Assembly (NCBI GenBank): GCA_017525245.1
Contig: JAFXTE010000020.1
Coordinates: 1 to 64,000 of the forward strand
Source of the DNA: Bacteroidales bacterium
Lineage (GTDB): Bacteria > Bacteroidota > Bacteroidia > Bacteroidales > WCHB1-69
Direction of reading: 5' to 3'
DNA: 64,000 bases
Shown here piece after piece: positions 47,182 to 55,709 of this stretch (position 1 is its first letter; each line of letters begins with the position of its first letter). A program made the position numbers and the translations under genes. The notes under the pieces are model-generated. The model was not told where the DNA came from. It ran no database searches and worked only from the letters and a program-made list of their open reading frames with translations.

Positions 47182-48633
47182 GAAATAGAGGTCGCGCTCG
47201 CCGGCCTTGATGCGCTCGATTCGCTTCAGCAGCTCGTCGTGGAACTTCTCATCCACATTGACGAGGTTGTTTTCAATCACTTTCCAGCCTTTGGCGGCCA
47301 CCTCGGGAGTGGCGTAATCGACCAAATACTCCGACAGCGTCAGGATGGCGTTGGGCGTGCAGTAACGTTTGATGAAGCCGGGCACACTGAACTCCATGAA
47401 GTGCTCGCCGGTGCGGCCCAAACGGTAGCAAGCGGTGCAGAAACTCGGGATGAAGTTGTTGTCTAACAGCTCGTCGATGATTTCGCCCAGCGAGCGGTCG
47501 TCACCGATTTTGAACTGCTCGCGGTGCAGGTTCTGGTCCTCCTGCTTGTCACTGTTTTTCTCGGTCTCCTCGTGGTGGTACTTGTAGTCACCGATTTGCA
47601 GGTTGGTGCCGCCGTCGATTTGCGAGATGCCGTACTGGATGGCCTTGGCGCGGAACTCGGAGGTCTCGCGGGCCGTCAGGATCATGCCGGTGTAGGGCAC
47701 AGCGAGGCGGAAGATGGCGATGATCTTCTCGAAGGTGTCGTCATCCACAAAGTACTTGGTGTCGATGTTTAAACCGGAAGCGTCCTTGATGCGCGGGAAC
47801 GAGATGGTGTGCGGCCCCACGTTGAAGCAGGCCTCCAAGTGGTTGGTGTGACGAATCATGGCCAGCACCTCGAAACGCCAGTCGTAGAGGCCGAAGAGGA
47901 TGCCGAGTCCGTTGTCGTCGATACCGGCTTGTTGGGCGCGGTCCATGGAGGTGAGTCGCCACTCGTAGTTGCCCTTGATGGTGTTGGCGGGGTGGTACCA
48001 GCTGTATGCCTCGGGATGGTAAGTCTCCTGGAAAATCTGGTAAGTGCCTATGCCAGCTTCTTTTACGATGCGGAAACCTTCCACATCCAGCGGGGCGGCG
48101 TTGATGTTCACGCGGCGGATGGAGCCATTGCCTTTATGCACCGAGTATGCTAATTTGGTGGTGTGCGCGATGAACTCGGGCGAGTATTTCGGCGACTCGC
48201 CATAGACGAGGATCAGACGCTTCTGACCGTCCTCTTCCAACGCTTCGATGTTGTGCACGAACTCCTCGTCGGTGAGGGTGGTGCGCACCTGTTCGCGGTT
48301 GGAGGAGCGGAATCCACAGTATTTGCAGTTGTTCACGCAGTAGTTGCCCACGTAGAGCGGAGCGAACAGCACGATGCGGTTGCCATAGACGTTGCGTTTC
48401 AGCGTGCGGGCGCCCTCCTTGATCTCCTCCACCAGCTCGGGGTCGGTGGTGTTGATGAGGACGGCCGTCTCCTCCATCGTCAAACGGTTCTTGTTCAACG
48501 ACTTGGCGATAATCTCGCGCACCCGCTCAGGCGTGCTTTCGGTCTTGTTGATAAAATCCCAGATCTCTTCCGGGTCGATAAACGGTTTCCCAATCTCATC
48601 GGGAATGCGGCATTTTTCGGGGTTAAATTGCAT
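47179..48633 (-). CDS. hydG: [FeFe]-hydrogenase maturase HydG
   Basis: A radical-SAM enzyme that splits tyrosine to give CO and cyanide ligands for the H-cluster. A 484-aa protein with the SAM cluster motif CVNNCKYCGF (C99, C103, C106). The auxiliary-cluster motif is CTACYRLGRTGEHFMEF, with a later KRYC. IPSF, IFQETYHPEAYSWYHP and the KDASGLNIDTKYF region are typical. It sits in a minus-strand unit after the TM1266-type gene. HydE, HydF and a catalytic HydA are not in the window. Confidence 0.95.
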   Translation of the reverse strand: MQFNPEKCRIPDEIGKPFIDPEEIWDFINKTESTPERVREIIAKSLNKNRLTMEETAVLINTTDPELVEEIKEGARTLKRNVYGNRIVLFAPLYVGNYCVNNCKYCGFRSSNREQVRTTLTDEEFVHNIEALEEDGQKRLILVYGESPKYSPEFIAHTTKLAYSVHKGNGSIRRVNINAAPLDVEGFRIVKEAGIGTYQIFQETYHPEAYSWYHPANTIKGNYEWRLTSMDRAQQAGIDDNGLGILFGLYDWRFEVLAMIRHTNHLEACFNVGPHTISFPRIKDASGLNIDTKYFVDDDTFEKIIAIFRLAVPYTGMILTARETSEFRAKAIQYGISQIDGGTNLQIGDYKYHHEETEKNSDKQEDQNLHREQFKIGDDRSLGEIIDELLDNNFIPSFCTACYRLGRTGEHFMEFSVPGFIKRYCTPNAILTLSEYLVDYATPEVAAKGWKVIENNLVNVDEKFHDELLKRIERIKAGERDLYF

Positions 48634-48639
48634 ATTTTT

Positions 48640-48808
48640 AAGGGTTATTGGTTATCGGTTATTGGTTATTGAATGGTTAGAGTTTATAGGTTAGTGGTTT
48701 GTGGTTTAGGGTTTAGAGGTTAGTGGTTAGTGGTTTAGGGTTTAGGGTTTAGCGGTTTGGGGTTTGGGGTTTAACGGTTTTGGGGTTAACGGTTTAGTAG
48801 TTAGTGGT
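48640..48808. repeat. G/T-rich heptamer array filling the hydG upstream gap
   Basis: About 24 units of 7 bp, with a few 8- or 9-bp slips. They start with ggttatt types near hydG and pass into ggtttag types that look telomere-like. The array occupies almost the whole space between the regulator stop (48809) and the hydG start. Confidence 0.85.
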
Positions 48809-49093
48809 TTATGGGGAGCAACACCCCCCTTTAGGGGGGCAGGGGGGGTATGTTTTCGTCACAACTGCTTTTGAGGTGACATCCGGAATCTTTCCCAGCT
48901 TTCCGGAAAGCGAATTAATTTCATCGACTCCGCCTTCGACGATGAGGGAGATGACGGCCACGGGGCGGTCGTGGAAGGGCAGTCCTTGCCGCGCCAACAC
49001 AATATTCGAATGCGCGGAGATGACCTCGTTCACCTGCGCAGCCGCTGCTCTGTCTGACAATAATACCGTAATGGTGCCTATTCGCTTTTCCAT
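48809..49093 (-). CDS. TM1266-type hydrogenase system regulator
   Basis: A 94-aa ACT-like small protein, recognised from MEKRIGTITVLLSDRAAAAQVNEVISAHSNIVLARQG and VAVISLIVEGGVDEINSLSGKLGKI. It is found with HydEFG genes in other genomes and is thought to regulate the iron-only hydrogenase system. The usual protein ends near TSKAVVTK. Here an extra TYPPCPPKGGCCSP tail is encoded by a G/C-run palindrome (48824-48839), as if a repeat had replaced the original stop. It precedes hydG on the same strand. Confidence 0.85.
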   Translation of the reverse strand: MEKRIGTITVLLSDRAAAAQVNEVISAHSNIVLARQGLPFHDRPVAVISLIVEGGVDEINSLSGKLGKIPDVTSKAVVTKTYPPCPPKGGCCSP

Positions 49094-49163
49094 CAGAACT
49101 TCTTTAGGATCAGGTTATTACACTTAAGATGTCACGCGGGAATTGCGTTCCCGAATGAGCGTG

Positions 49164-49192
49164 CAAAAGTATCATTTTTTTGATTATTTTTG
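49164..49192. promoter_or_regulatory. Divergent -7 boxes
   Basis: Minus-strand TACTTTTG (49164-49171) faces the TM1266-type gene. Plus-strand TATTTTTG (49185-49192) faces the 49228 gene. Confidence 0.6.
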
Positions 49193-49227
49193 CGCCTTCT
49201 AAAAATAAACCTTTTTTGTTAAAAAAA

Positions 49228-50364
49228 ATGATGCAAAAAGTTTTAAAATACAATATTTTACTGATAATCATTGGATTATGCTTATCTCTTTCTGCACAGA
49301 AGAAAGGTGGTCTTTATCGGCAGAAATATGAAGATGCCGAAGTTTTGGTGAACAACGGCCTGTACGATGTCGCCAGAACATACTATGTGGAAGCATATAG
49401 AGACGCCCGTGCCACCCGTCAGAATAAGAAAATCCAAAATCAGATAAAAGAGAAAATCGTCCTCATGGATTGCTATTCCATGTATTTTCATCTGCTGGAA
49501 CAGGCGAAACAATTGGAACAGATGCAGGATATGGTTAGTGCGGACAAATATTGTACCGATGCGCTCTTATACGCTGAGTATGAACATCTTAACATCCCAA
49601 GAATAGATACACTGAAGACTCGTTCGCAAGTGCTGTCGCAGACCGCCGCCCTTTGTCAAAAACTCGCCCATACTGAAGCTTTGAACCAAAAGGGCGACTT
49701 TGCTTCCGCCCGCGAGTTGTTCTGGCAAGTGAAAGGTGAAACGGAAAATTTGTCGGACAGCTGGGAAAAACACGGATTTCCCAGAAGTTTCATCCAAAAG
49801 ATGGATTCTGTTTCCCGTTTTCTGGAAAAAGACCGCAATACAGCACTCCGCTATCGGCAGGTGTTTCCCGAAGAGTTTAAGACGATGGATGACCATCTGT
49901 ATCAATTGTTGAATCGGAAATCCGCACAAAATGCCATCACAATGGAGTCGGATGTCATTTTTGTGTTTTCGTTGGATACGAATGGCATCCTGAAGCATTC
50001 CATTGAAGGTGAGCATATAAATCGGGATTTTCGTGACCTTCTTTCCAAAGAGTTGCAAAATCTGAGGATGCGGCAGCCCTACCGTTACGGATTCTCTATG
50101 CCCACCAAAGAAGAATTAAAGTACCACATCTCATCCACTCCGGCAGAAGTGTGGGCAAAAAAAACAAAAAACGAGGTCAAAATCAAGGATCCCAAACGAA
50201 ACAACCTATATTTCAAGGAGATCAGAGCCAAGTTGGCAAAAGCACCTGCAGGAAATTATTGTTTCAAAATACACCGCAACGAAATTGACGGACAGACTCA
50301 TACCTCCATGCGCATAGTCCGTGCCAAGGGCGGCCAGGCGAACAAATGGTTAAAAACGCTGTAG
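49228..50364 (+). CDS. Exported hypothetical protein
   Basis: A 378-aa protein with a signal peptide (MMQKVLKYNILLIIIGLCLSLSAQ). Residues 25-200 are helical with a TPR-like rhythm (YEDAEVLVNNGLYDVARTYYVEAYRDA; ALNQKGDFASARELFWQV). The C-terminal part has a mixed pattern ending FKIHRNEIDGQTHTSMRIV. ATG 49228 is used because the longer open frame begins at or before the promoter. No family recognised. A palindrome provides its TAG stop. Confidence 0.7.
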   Translation: MMQKVLKYNILLIIIGLCLSLSAQKKGGLYRQKYEDAEVLVNNGLYDVARTYYVEAYRDARATRQNKKIQNQIKEKIVLMDCYSMYFHLLEQAKQLEQMQDMVSADKYCTDALLYAEYEHLNIPRIDTLKTRSQVLSQTAALCQKLAHTEALNQKGDFASARELFWQVKGETENLSDSWEKHGFPRSFIQKMDSVSRFLEKDRNTALRYRQVFPEEFKTMDDHLYQLLNRKSAQNAITMESDVIFVFSLDTNGILKHSIEGEHINRDFRDLLSKELQNLRMRQPYRYGFSMPTKEELKYHISSTPAEVWAKKTKNEVKIKDPKRNNLYFKEIRAKLAKAPAGNYCFKIHRNEIDGQTHTSMRIVRAKGGQANKWLKTL

Positions 50365-50388
50365 GGACGCGCCATGGCACGTCTCTAC
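50361..50388. repeat. GTAGGGACG palindrome overlapping a stop codon
   Basis: Near-perfect 28-bp palindrome with core GCCATGGC. Bases 2-4 are the TAG stop of the 49228 gene. The core is shared with the in-gene copy at 52010. Confidence 0.9.
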
Positions 50389-50415
50389 ATTTGTGATGCA
50401 CCGTTTACATTCGTA

Positions 50416-50446
50416 TTTGTGCGTTTTTGAAAAATGTGTACCTTTG
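50416..50446 (+). promoter_or_regulatory. Complete Bacteroidetes promoter for the gldA-like gene
   Basis: TTTG (50416-50419), a 19-bp spacer and TACCTTTG (50439-50446). This is the best match in the window to the two-part consensus. Confidence 0.75.
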
Positions 50447-50468
50447 CGCCTTGATTTGAGAAAAGAAC

Positions 50469-51227
50469 ATGTCAATAATTGTAAACAACGTTTCTAAGGT
50501 TTTCGGGGAGCAATATGCCCTCAACAAGGTCAGTTTTGAAGCCAAAAAAGGCGAGATTGTCGGTTTTTTAGGACCGAACGGCGCCGGCAAAACCACTATG
50601 ATGAAGATCATCACTGGATTGATTCCACCCACCGAAGGCGATGTCTCCGTTTGTGGACTTGACATCTGGAAGGATTCTCTGAAACTGCGGCAGATCGTCG
50701 GCTATCTTTCGGAGGCGAATCCGCTCTACTATGACATGTATGTGCGTGAATTTCTGGAGTTTGTGGCTGGTGTCTTCCATCTGAAGGACAAGAAGAAGAG
50801 TGTTGATGAGGTCATTGAACGCACAGGGCTTACCCCTGAACAGCACAAGAAAATCGGGGCATTGTCGCGAGGTTACAAACAGCGTGTCGGCATCGCGCAA
50901 GCCCTTATCCACAACCCCGAAGTCCTCATTCTGGACGAGCCGACCACCGGTCTGGACCCGAACCAACTGATTGAAATCCGGGAACTTATACGTTCATACG
51001 GTAAAAACCGCACCGTGCTGCTCTCCACCCACATCATGCAGGAGGTGCAGGCGATGTGCGACCACGTCGTCATCATCAACAAGGGCGAACTCGTGGCCGA
51101 CACCCTGACCAAAGACCTCCATCTCCTCGCCGAAAAGGTCGGACTGAAAACCGCCGAAGATCTCGACGCACTGGGCATGGAGCAACTCTTCCACCGGTTG
51201 ACGATGAATGATGCGATGACGCGATGA
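50469..51227 (+). CDS. gldA: GldA-like ABC transporter ATPase
   Basis: A 252-aa ABC ATPase. Walker A is GPNGAGKTT (38-46), signature LSRGYKQRVGIAQAL, Walker B VLILDEPTTGLDPNQ and H-loop LLSTHIMQEVQAM. The sequence (FGEQYALNKVSF, EANPLYYDMYVREFLEF) is closest to GldA of gliding and T9SS-bearing Bacteroidota. It is about 50 residues shorter than usual after KGELVADTLTKDL. Its permease partners GldF and GldG are absent here. The TGA stop lies in a run of cgatgaaa repeats (51213-51260), so the C terminus may have been altered by repeat growth. Confidence 0.75.
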   Translation: MSIIVNNVSKVFGEQYALNKVSFEAKKGEIVGFLGPNGAGKTTMMKIITGLIPPTEGDVSVCGLDIWKDSLKLRQIVGYLSEANPLYYDMYVREFLEFVAGVFHLKDKKKSVDEVIERTGLTPEQHKKIGALSRGYKQRVGIAQALIHNPEVLILDEPTTGLDPNQLIEIRELIRSYGKNRTVLLSTHIMQEVQAMCDHVVIINKGELVADTLTKDLHLLAEKVGLKTAEDLDALGMEQLFHRLTMNDAMTR

Positions 51228-51260
51228 AACGATGAAACGATGAAACGATGAAAGACGTAG
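51228..51260. repeat. Short tandem repeat, unit cgatgaaa
   Basis: Four units of about 8-10 bp overlapping and following the gldA-like stop. Confidence 0.8.
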
Positions 51261-51391
51261 AAACCTACGAAGCACCATATATAAAACAGACAAGAAACAA
51301 ACGAAGAACGGAAAAACGAATATGAACGAATAAAGCGAAAAACCCCAAGTCCAAAAAGGGCTGAAAGCCCTACCCCTTATTTACCCAGGGT

Positions 51392-51665
51392 GAACGCAGT
51401 GAACCCTGGGGACGAAGGAGAGCAAAGGAGAACACAGTGAACCCTGGGAACGCAGGAGAACAAAGATGAACGCAGTGAACCCTGGGAACGCAGGAGAACA
51501 AAGGTGAACGCAGTGAACCCTGGGAGCGAAGGAGAGCAAAGGTGAACGCAGTGAACCCTGGGAACAAAGGAGAACAAAGATGAACGCAGTGAACCCTGGG
51601 AACGCAGGAGAACAAAGATGAACGAAGTGAACCCTGGGAATAAAGGTGAACGAAGTGACCCTTAG
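51392..51665. repeat. 38-bp tandem repeat array
   Basis: Unit begins gaacgcagtgaaccctggg. Seven successive starts fall at 51392, 51430, 51468, 51506, 51544, 51582 and 51620, exactly 38 bp apart, followed by a shorter final copy at 51648. Units differ by a few substitutions. There are no unique spacers. The gap 51228-51691 otherwise holds no gene. Confidence 0.95.
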
Positions 51666-51691
51666 GGAGAAATAGGGATAAAAGAAAAACA

Positions 51692-52996
51692 ATGAATCAA
51701 CGAATCACAACCCCATACATCAAAAAAAACGGTCAATTAGAGGAAGTCTCGTTCGAGGAGGCATTCCAATATGTTGGCCAAAAACTCCAAAATCCGGAAT
51801 CCAACAGCACGTTGGTGATGAGTTCTGGCAGTTACTCCAATGAAACACTTTACTTGCTCCAACGTCTGGCTCGTACGGCATTGAACACCAATGCGTTGGA
51901 CTCGTTTGACTACTATCGGCGCGGCACGGATTTTTTCGCCGACAAGAATGACATTCTGCCGTTCGCCGAGATGTTCTCCTCCGATAAATTCTATTGCGTT
52001 TTACCCGATGTAGAGACGTGCCATGGCGCGTCTCTACAGACCCCTGAAACGTTAAAGGCCGTTTTCGAGGTTCTGAAACATTGTCCCGACACCCCTCGTT
52101 ATTGGTTTAATAAACCTGATACCCTGAATGTTACGGATTATTACGCCTTTTTCCGCAGTGTCAACTTCTATCTGATTCAGCATCATTTGGAGAAAGGCAT
52201 TTATGTGGATGTGCTGGGTAAGAATTATGGTGCCTATAAGCAGTCGCTGATGGCGGATGATTATGAGGAGTTATTGCATAAGAACAACCTCAAAGATGCT
52301 GATATACAATTGTTTGTTGAGGATTTAATCACGATTCAGGCTCCTGCGTTTATCGTCTGGGAGCAGTGGCTGACGGAGCCGGCCTACCACGAATTGGAAA
52401 ATATGTGCATGTTGCTGGATGTGCAGTCTAAGCCGGCATCAGGTTTCTTGACGATTAAAAGCGAACTGAACAGCCAGGGTCTTTTTGACATGGGAATGTT
52501 CCCGCATATTGCCCCTGGCGGACACAAAATGACGGCACAGCGGCAGGAAAAGATGGTTTCGTTATGGCAAACCAACGTCTGCACGGAATCCGTGGATGTG
52601 GCTGCCACCATCGATGGGTCTGGTTTCCGGAATGTGCTGATATGGAACGCTCTCAATGCGAATGTCTCGCAAGATATTGTCAATCAGATTGATAATTCGG
52701 ATTTTGCCATGTTGCAGACCGCTTATTTGCCCGAAAATGCGAATATGTACGATGTGATTCTGCCCGCAAATCTGCCTGAAGAGATTTCCGGCACTTATAC
52801 GGACACAGCGAAGGTTCCGCACAATTTTATCACAGAAGCTGATCATATTTTGGAATACAATAATTTACAACAGATTGTAAAAATTGCCGAACTGTTGGGG
52901 CACCCATTTCCCTCCAACAAAGATGACATTTTTTTAGAATATATCTCTTTCATGGAAGCTGGTTGTCACAGCAGCGAACGCCATTTCTTCAAATAA
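51692..52996 (+). CDS. Molybdopterin-oxidoreductase-like protein without Fe-S domain
   Basis: A 434-aa protein resembling the middle of NuoG / formate-dehydrogenase-type proteins: RITTPYIKKNGQLEEVSFEEAFQYVGQKL at the start, NVLIWNALNANVSQDI, FAMLQTAYLPENANMYDVILPANLPEE and GTYTDTAKVPHNFITEAD late. The usual 700-900-aa family has an N-terminal [4Fe-4S] domain that is absent here; the protein starts where that domain would end. It may be a stand-alone pseudo-subunit or a 5'-truncated remnant, and the upstream 38-bp array is a possible break point. A 30-bp palindrome adds ten residues (VETCHGASLQ) in frame. Confidence 0.65.
   Translation: MNQRITTPYIKKNGQLEEVSFEEAFQYVGQKLQNPESNSTLVMSSGSYSNETLYLLQRLARTALNTNALDSFDYYRRGTDFFADKNDILPFAEMFSSDKFYCVLPDVETCHGASLQTPETLKAVFEVLKHCPDTPRYWFNKPDTLNVTDYYAFFRSVNFYLIQHHLEKGIYVDVLGKNYGAYKQSLMADDYEELLHKNNLKDADIQLFVEDLITIQAPAFIVWEQWLTEPAYHELENMCMLLDVQSKPASGFLTIKSELNSQGLFDMGMFPHIAPGGHKMTAQRQEKMVSLWQTNVCTESVDVAATIDGSGFRNVLIWNALNANVSQDIVNQIDNSDFAMLQTAYLPENANMYDVILPANLPEEISGTYTDTAKVPHNFITEADHILEYNNLQQIVKIAELLGHPFPSNKDDIFLEYISFMEAGCHSSERHFFK
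52009..52038. repeat. GTAGAGACG palindrome inside a coding region
   Basis: A 30-bp near-perfect palindrome with the GCCATGGC core (one mismatched pair), read in frame and without a stop. It is the same family as 50361-50388. Confidence 0.92.
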
Positions 52997-53101
52997 TTGA
53001 AATTTTGGCAAATTTTTTGCTATACGATTCAGGCGGTTCGAATAAAACGTTCGGCACCGCAGTTTATTTGTGCTTGTAAGTAATTGAAAATTAAACATAT
53101 T

Positions 53102-53731
53102 ATGGAAGAAAATCAAGAGAATAAGGATCAAGAACAGAATGTTCAGGAACCTGAAATAAAAGAAGAAGTTCAGGAAAACACTGACAATTTGACGGATAAA
53201 GAGGCAGATACTGACAAAAATAAAAAAAGTTTTTTCACCAAAAAGAAAGACAAAGAAAAACAGAAAATTCAGGATTTGGAGAAGGAGATTGAGCAACTGA
53301 AAACCGAGAAAGCTGAACTCAACGACCGTTTTCTGCGTCTTTTCTCCGAATTCGACAACTATAAGAAGCGTGTCAGCAAGGAAAAGTTGGATTTGATTGC
53401 AACGGCTTCTGAAAAGGTGCTGGTGAGCCTGCTACCCGTCGTTGATGATTTTGAGAGAGCCATTGCCGCCAATGAAAAAGCAGACAACATTGACTCAATC
53501 AAAGAAGGTTTTAATTTGATTTACAATAAGTTGCTTCAAATGATGAAGCGTTTTGATGTGGAAGAGATCCAAGCCAAAGGTGAAGAATTCAATACGGATT
53601 TCCACGAAGCAGTCACCCATTTCCCGGCGCAAAAAGAAGAGGATAAAGGCAAGGTTATTGATGTGACGGAAAAGGGTTACAAACTGAAAGATAAAGTTAT
53701 CCGCTACGCGAAAGTGGTTGTGGGTCAGTAA
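53102..53731 (+). CDS. grpE: Nucleotide exchange factor GrpE
   Basis: Releases ADP from DnaK. A 209-aa protein with a charged, disordered N-terminal part (residues 1-60), a long coiled coil (about 60-110, IQDLEKEIEQLKTEKAELNDRFLRLFSEFDNYKKR) and the C-terminal beta domain ending KGYKLKDKVIRYAKVVVGQ. ATG 53102 is preferred over 53084. It precedes dnaJ by 15 bp. dnaK is not in the window. Confidence 0.97.
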   Translation: MEENQENKDQEQNVQEPEIKEEVQENTDNLTDKEADTDKNKKSFFTKKKDKEKQKIQDLEKEIEQLKTEKAELNDRFLRLFSEFDNYKKRVSKEKLDLIATASEKVLVSLLPVVDDFERAIAANEKADNIDSIKEGFNLIYNKLLQMMKRFDVEEIQAKGEEFNTDFHEAVTHFPAQKEEDKGKVIDVTEKGYKLKDKVIRYAKVVVGQ

Positions 53732-53746
53732 GAAAGGAGATTCTGA

Positions 53747-54907
53747 ATGGAAAAGAGAGATTACTATGAGGTGCTGGGTGTTTCAAAAGATGCTTCAGCA
53801 GATGAGATAAAAAAAGCCTACCGCAAGAAGGCGATGCAGTACCACCCTGACCGCAATCCCGGCGATAAGGAAGCCGAGGAGAAGTTCAAGGAGGCGGCAG
53901 AGGCGTATGATGTGCTGAGCAATCCCGACAAGAAGGCGCGTTACGACCAATTTGGTCACGCCGGTATGGGTAATCAGGCCAGCGACTTCTCCGGCATGAA
54001 CTTCAACGACATTTTCAGCCATTTTGCCGATATTTTCGGCGGGGGATTCGGTGGTGGATTTAGCGGCTTCAGTGGATTTGGCGGCTTCGGCGGTGGCGGT
54101 CAGCAACGTCGCGTGCGCAAAGGCGGTGACATCCGCATCAAGGTGAAGCTGAATTTGGAGGAGGTGGCCGCACCCATCGAGAAGAAGGTCAAGATCAACA
54201 AACAGGTAGTGTGTCCGCACTGTAACGGTACGGGCGCGAAAGATCCGAACAGCGTCACAACTTGTCCCGACTGTCACGGCAGCGGCCAGGTGGTGCGCCA
54301 GCAACGCAGTATGTTCGGTATCATCCAGCAGGCATCTGTATGTCCGAAATGCGGTGGCATAGGCGAGGTCATCAAGGATCCGTGTCCGCACTGCCATGGC
54401 AATGGCACGGTGTCGGGTGAGGAAATCATCACCATCAACATTCCTGCTGGTGTGGATAATGGGATGCAGATGACGGTTCCGCATAAGGGACATGCCGCGC
54501 AGCGCGGCGGTGTCAACGGCGACCTGCTCGTCGTTTTCGAGGTGGCCGACCACGATGTCTTCGAACGTGACGGCAACAATCTGTACCTTAATTATTATAT
54601 TAGTGTCCCGCAAGCCGCGCTCGGTGCTTCGGTGGAGATTCCTACGCTTACCGGCAAAGCAAAGATCAAGATTGCCCCGGGCACGCAGAGTGGACAAATC
54701 CTTCGTCTGCAGGGGAAAGGATTACCGCAGGTCAATTCGCGAATCGTCGGTGACCTCATCGTCAATGTTAACGTGTGGACCCCGAAGTCGCTTACTCGGG
54801 AAGAAAAAGCGATGCTGGAACAGCTAAGCACACACGAGAATTTCGTGCCGAAACCCGGAAAAAACGACAAGAGCGTTTTCAACCGAGTACGGCAATTCTT
54901 CCAATAA
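53747..54907 (+). CDS. dnaJ: Chaperone DnaJ
   Basis: A 386-aa Hsp40 with all type I parts. The J domain has HPD at YHPDRNPG, followed by a Gly/Phe-rich linker ([17 protein letters not shown]) and four zinc-finger motifs: [24 protein letters not shown] and CPHCHGNG. The C-terminal substrate-binding domains come last. AGAAAGGAGA lies 12 bp upstream of the start. Operon with grpE; ends at a long hairpin. Confidence 0.98.
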   Translation: MEKRDYYEVLGVSKDASADEIKKAYRKKAMQYHPDRNPGDKEAEEKFKEAAEAYDVLSNPDKKARYDQFGHAGMGNQASDFSGMNFNDIFSHFADIFGGGFGGGFSGFSGFGGFGGGGQQRRVRKGGDIRIKVKLNLEEVAAPIEKKVKINKQVVCPHCNGTGAKDPNSVTTCPDCHGSGQVVRQQRSMFGIIQQASVCPKCGGIGEVIKDPCPHCHGNGTVSGEEIITINIPAGVDNGMQMTVPHKGHAAQRGGVNGDLLVVFEVADHDVFERDGNNLYLNYYISVPQAALGASVEIPTLTGKAKIKIAPGTQSGQILRLQGKGLPQVNSRIVGDLIVNVNVWTPKSLTREEKAMLEQLSTHENFVPKPGKNDKSVFNRVRQFFQ

Positions 54908-54933
54908 TTATTGCGGAAAATGTTGCGAGAAAT

Positions 54934-54978
54934 GCGGAAAAGTGCGGAAATCTTTAGAAAATTTCCGCACTTTTCCGC
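54934..54978. terminator. Two-way terminator after dnaJ
   Basis: A perfect 18-bp stem GCGGAAAAGTGCGGAAAT against 54961-54978. A larger outer pair (attgcggaaa / tttccgcaat) encloses it and reaches into the end of rsmE. Confidence 0.9.
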
Positions 54979-54987
54979 TTTTCCGCC

Positions 54988-55698
54988 TTATTTCCGCAAT
55001 ACATTCACAGAAGCCGCCAGACATCCGTACAGTCCTGCCGTTTCGGTGCGCAACCGGCGGTCGCCGAGTTTCACCTCTGTGTAGCCGGATTCGCGCGCAA
55101 GGGCAATTTCCTCTTCGCTGAAGTCTCCTTCGGGACCGATTAACAGTATCATCTCGGAAAATTGTCGCGGCATGTCCACTAACTGTCGCTGGTTGTTTTC
55201 ATCGCACCACGCGATAAACTTATCCGCTTGTGTGTCTGCGTTTTGGTGGATATAATCCGTGAATTTCGTCATCTTGAGCGGCGGCAGCCACGTGGTTTGC
55301 GACTGCTTCAGTGCGGCAATGGCCAACCGTTGCAGACGTTCGAGGTTGAGGTGTGTGCGCTCGGAGTGGTCGCACTGCAGGAACGTGAGCGAGCAGATGC
55401 CGATTTCGATGGCCTTCTCCAACAACCACTCCATGCGGTCGGCGTTCTTGGTGGGCGCAACGGCGAGATGCAATCCGTTGTGAGTAAGGAGGTTGTCGGT
55501 AATATGCTGACGAATCTCCAGCAGACACTTTTTGGGATGTGCTTCAGCGACCACGGCTTCCGCCAAGTGTCCGCAGCCGTCGGTGACGCACACCACATCG
55601 CCCTCGCGGTGGCGCATTACGCGTACGCAATGTTCTGATTCTTCGTTGCTTAACGTGACGAAGGGTTGGGATATATCGGGGGAGTAGAAGTAATGCAT
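54988..55698 (-). CDS. rsmE: 16S rRNA m3U1498 methyltransferase
   Basis: A 236-aa SPOUT-family enzyme that methylates U1498 of 16S rRNA. The start MHYFYSPDI at 55698 is the normal one; a longer frame would overlap the ATPase gene. PUA-like N-terminal half (EESEHCVRVMRHREGDVV); SPOUT knot near the end (ILLIGPEGDFSEEEIALA, VKLGDRRLRTETAGL). It begins 11 bp after the AAA gene stop. Confidence 0.96.
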   Translation of the reverse strand: MHYFYSPDISQPFVTLSNEESEHCVRVMRHREGDVVCVTDGCGHLAEAVVAEAHPKKCLLEIRQHITDNLLTHNGLHLAVAPTKNADRMEWLLEKAIEIGICSLTFLQCDHSERTHLNLERLQRLAIAALKQSQTTWLPPLKMTKFTDYIHQNADTQADKFIAWCDENNQRQLVDMPRQFSEMILLIGPEGDFSEEEIALARESGYTEVKLGDRRLRTETAGLYGCLAASVNVLRK

Positions 55699-55709
55699 AA
55701 AAGTGGTAT

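Noticed and set aside
48640-48808. Telomere-like repeats (ggtttag)
   Set aside because: The array is inside an operon-like gene pair and grades into other heptamers; nothing suggests a replicon end.
51392-51665. CRISPR-like array
   Set aside because: The units are head-to-tail with no unique spacers, and no cas genes are in the window.
51370-51692. Three overlapping minus-strand open frames with FPGFTAF repeats
   Set aside because: They exist only because the 38-bp unit has no stop in any frame; no start context or promoter seen.
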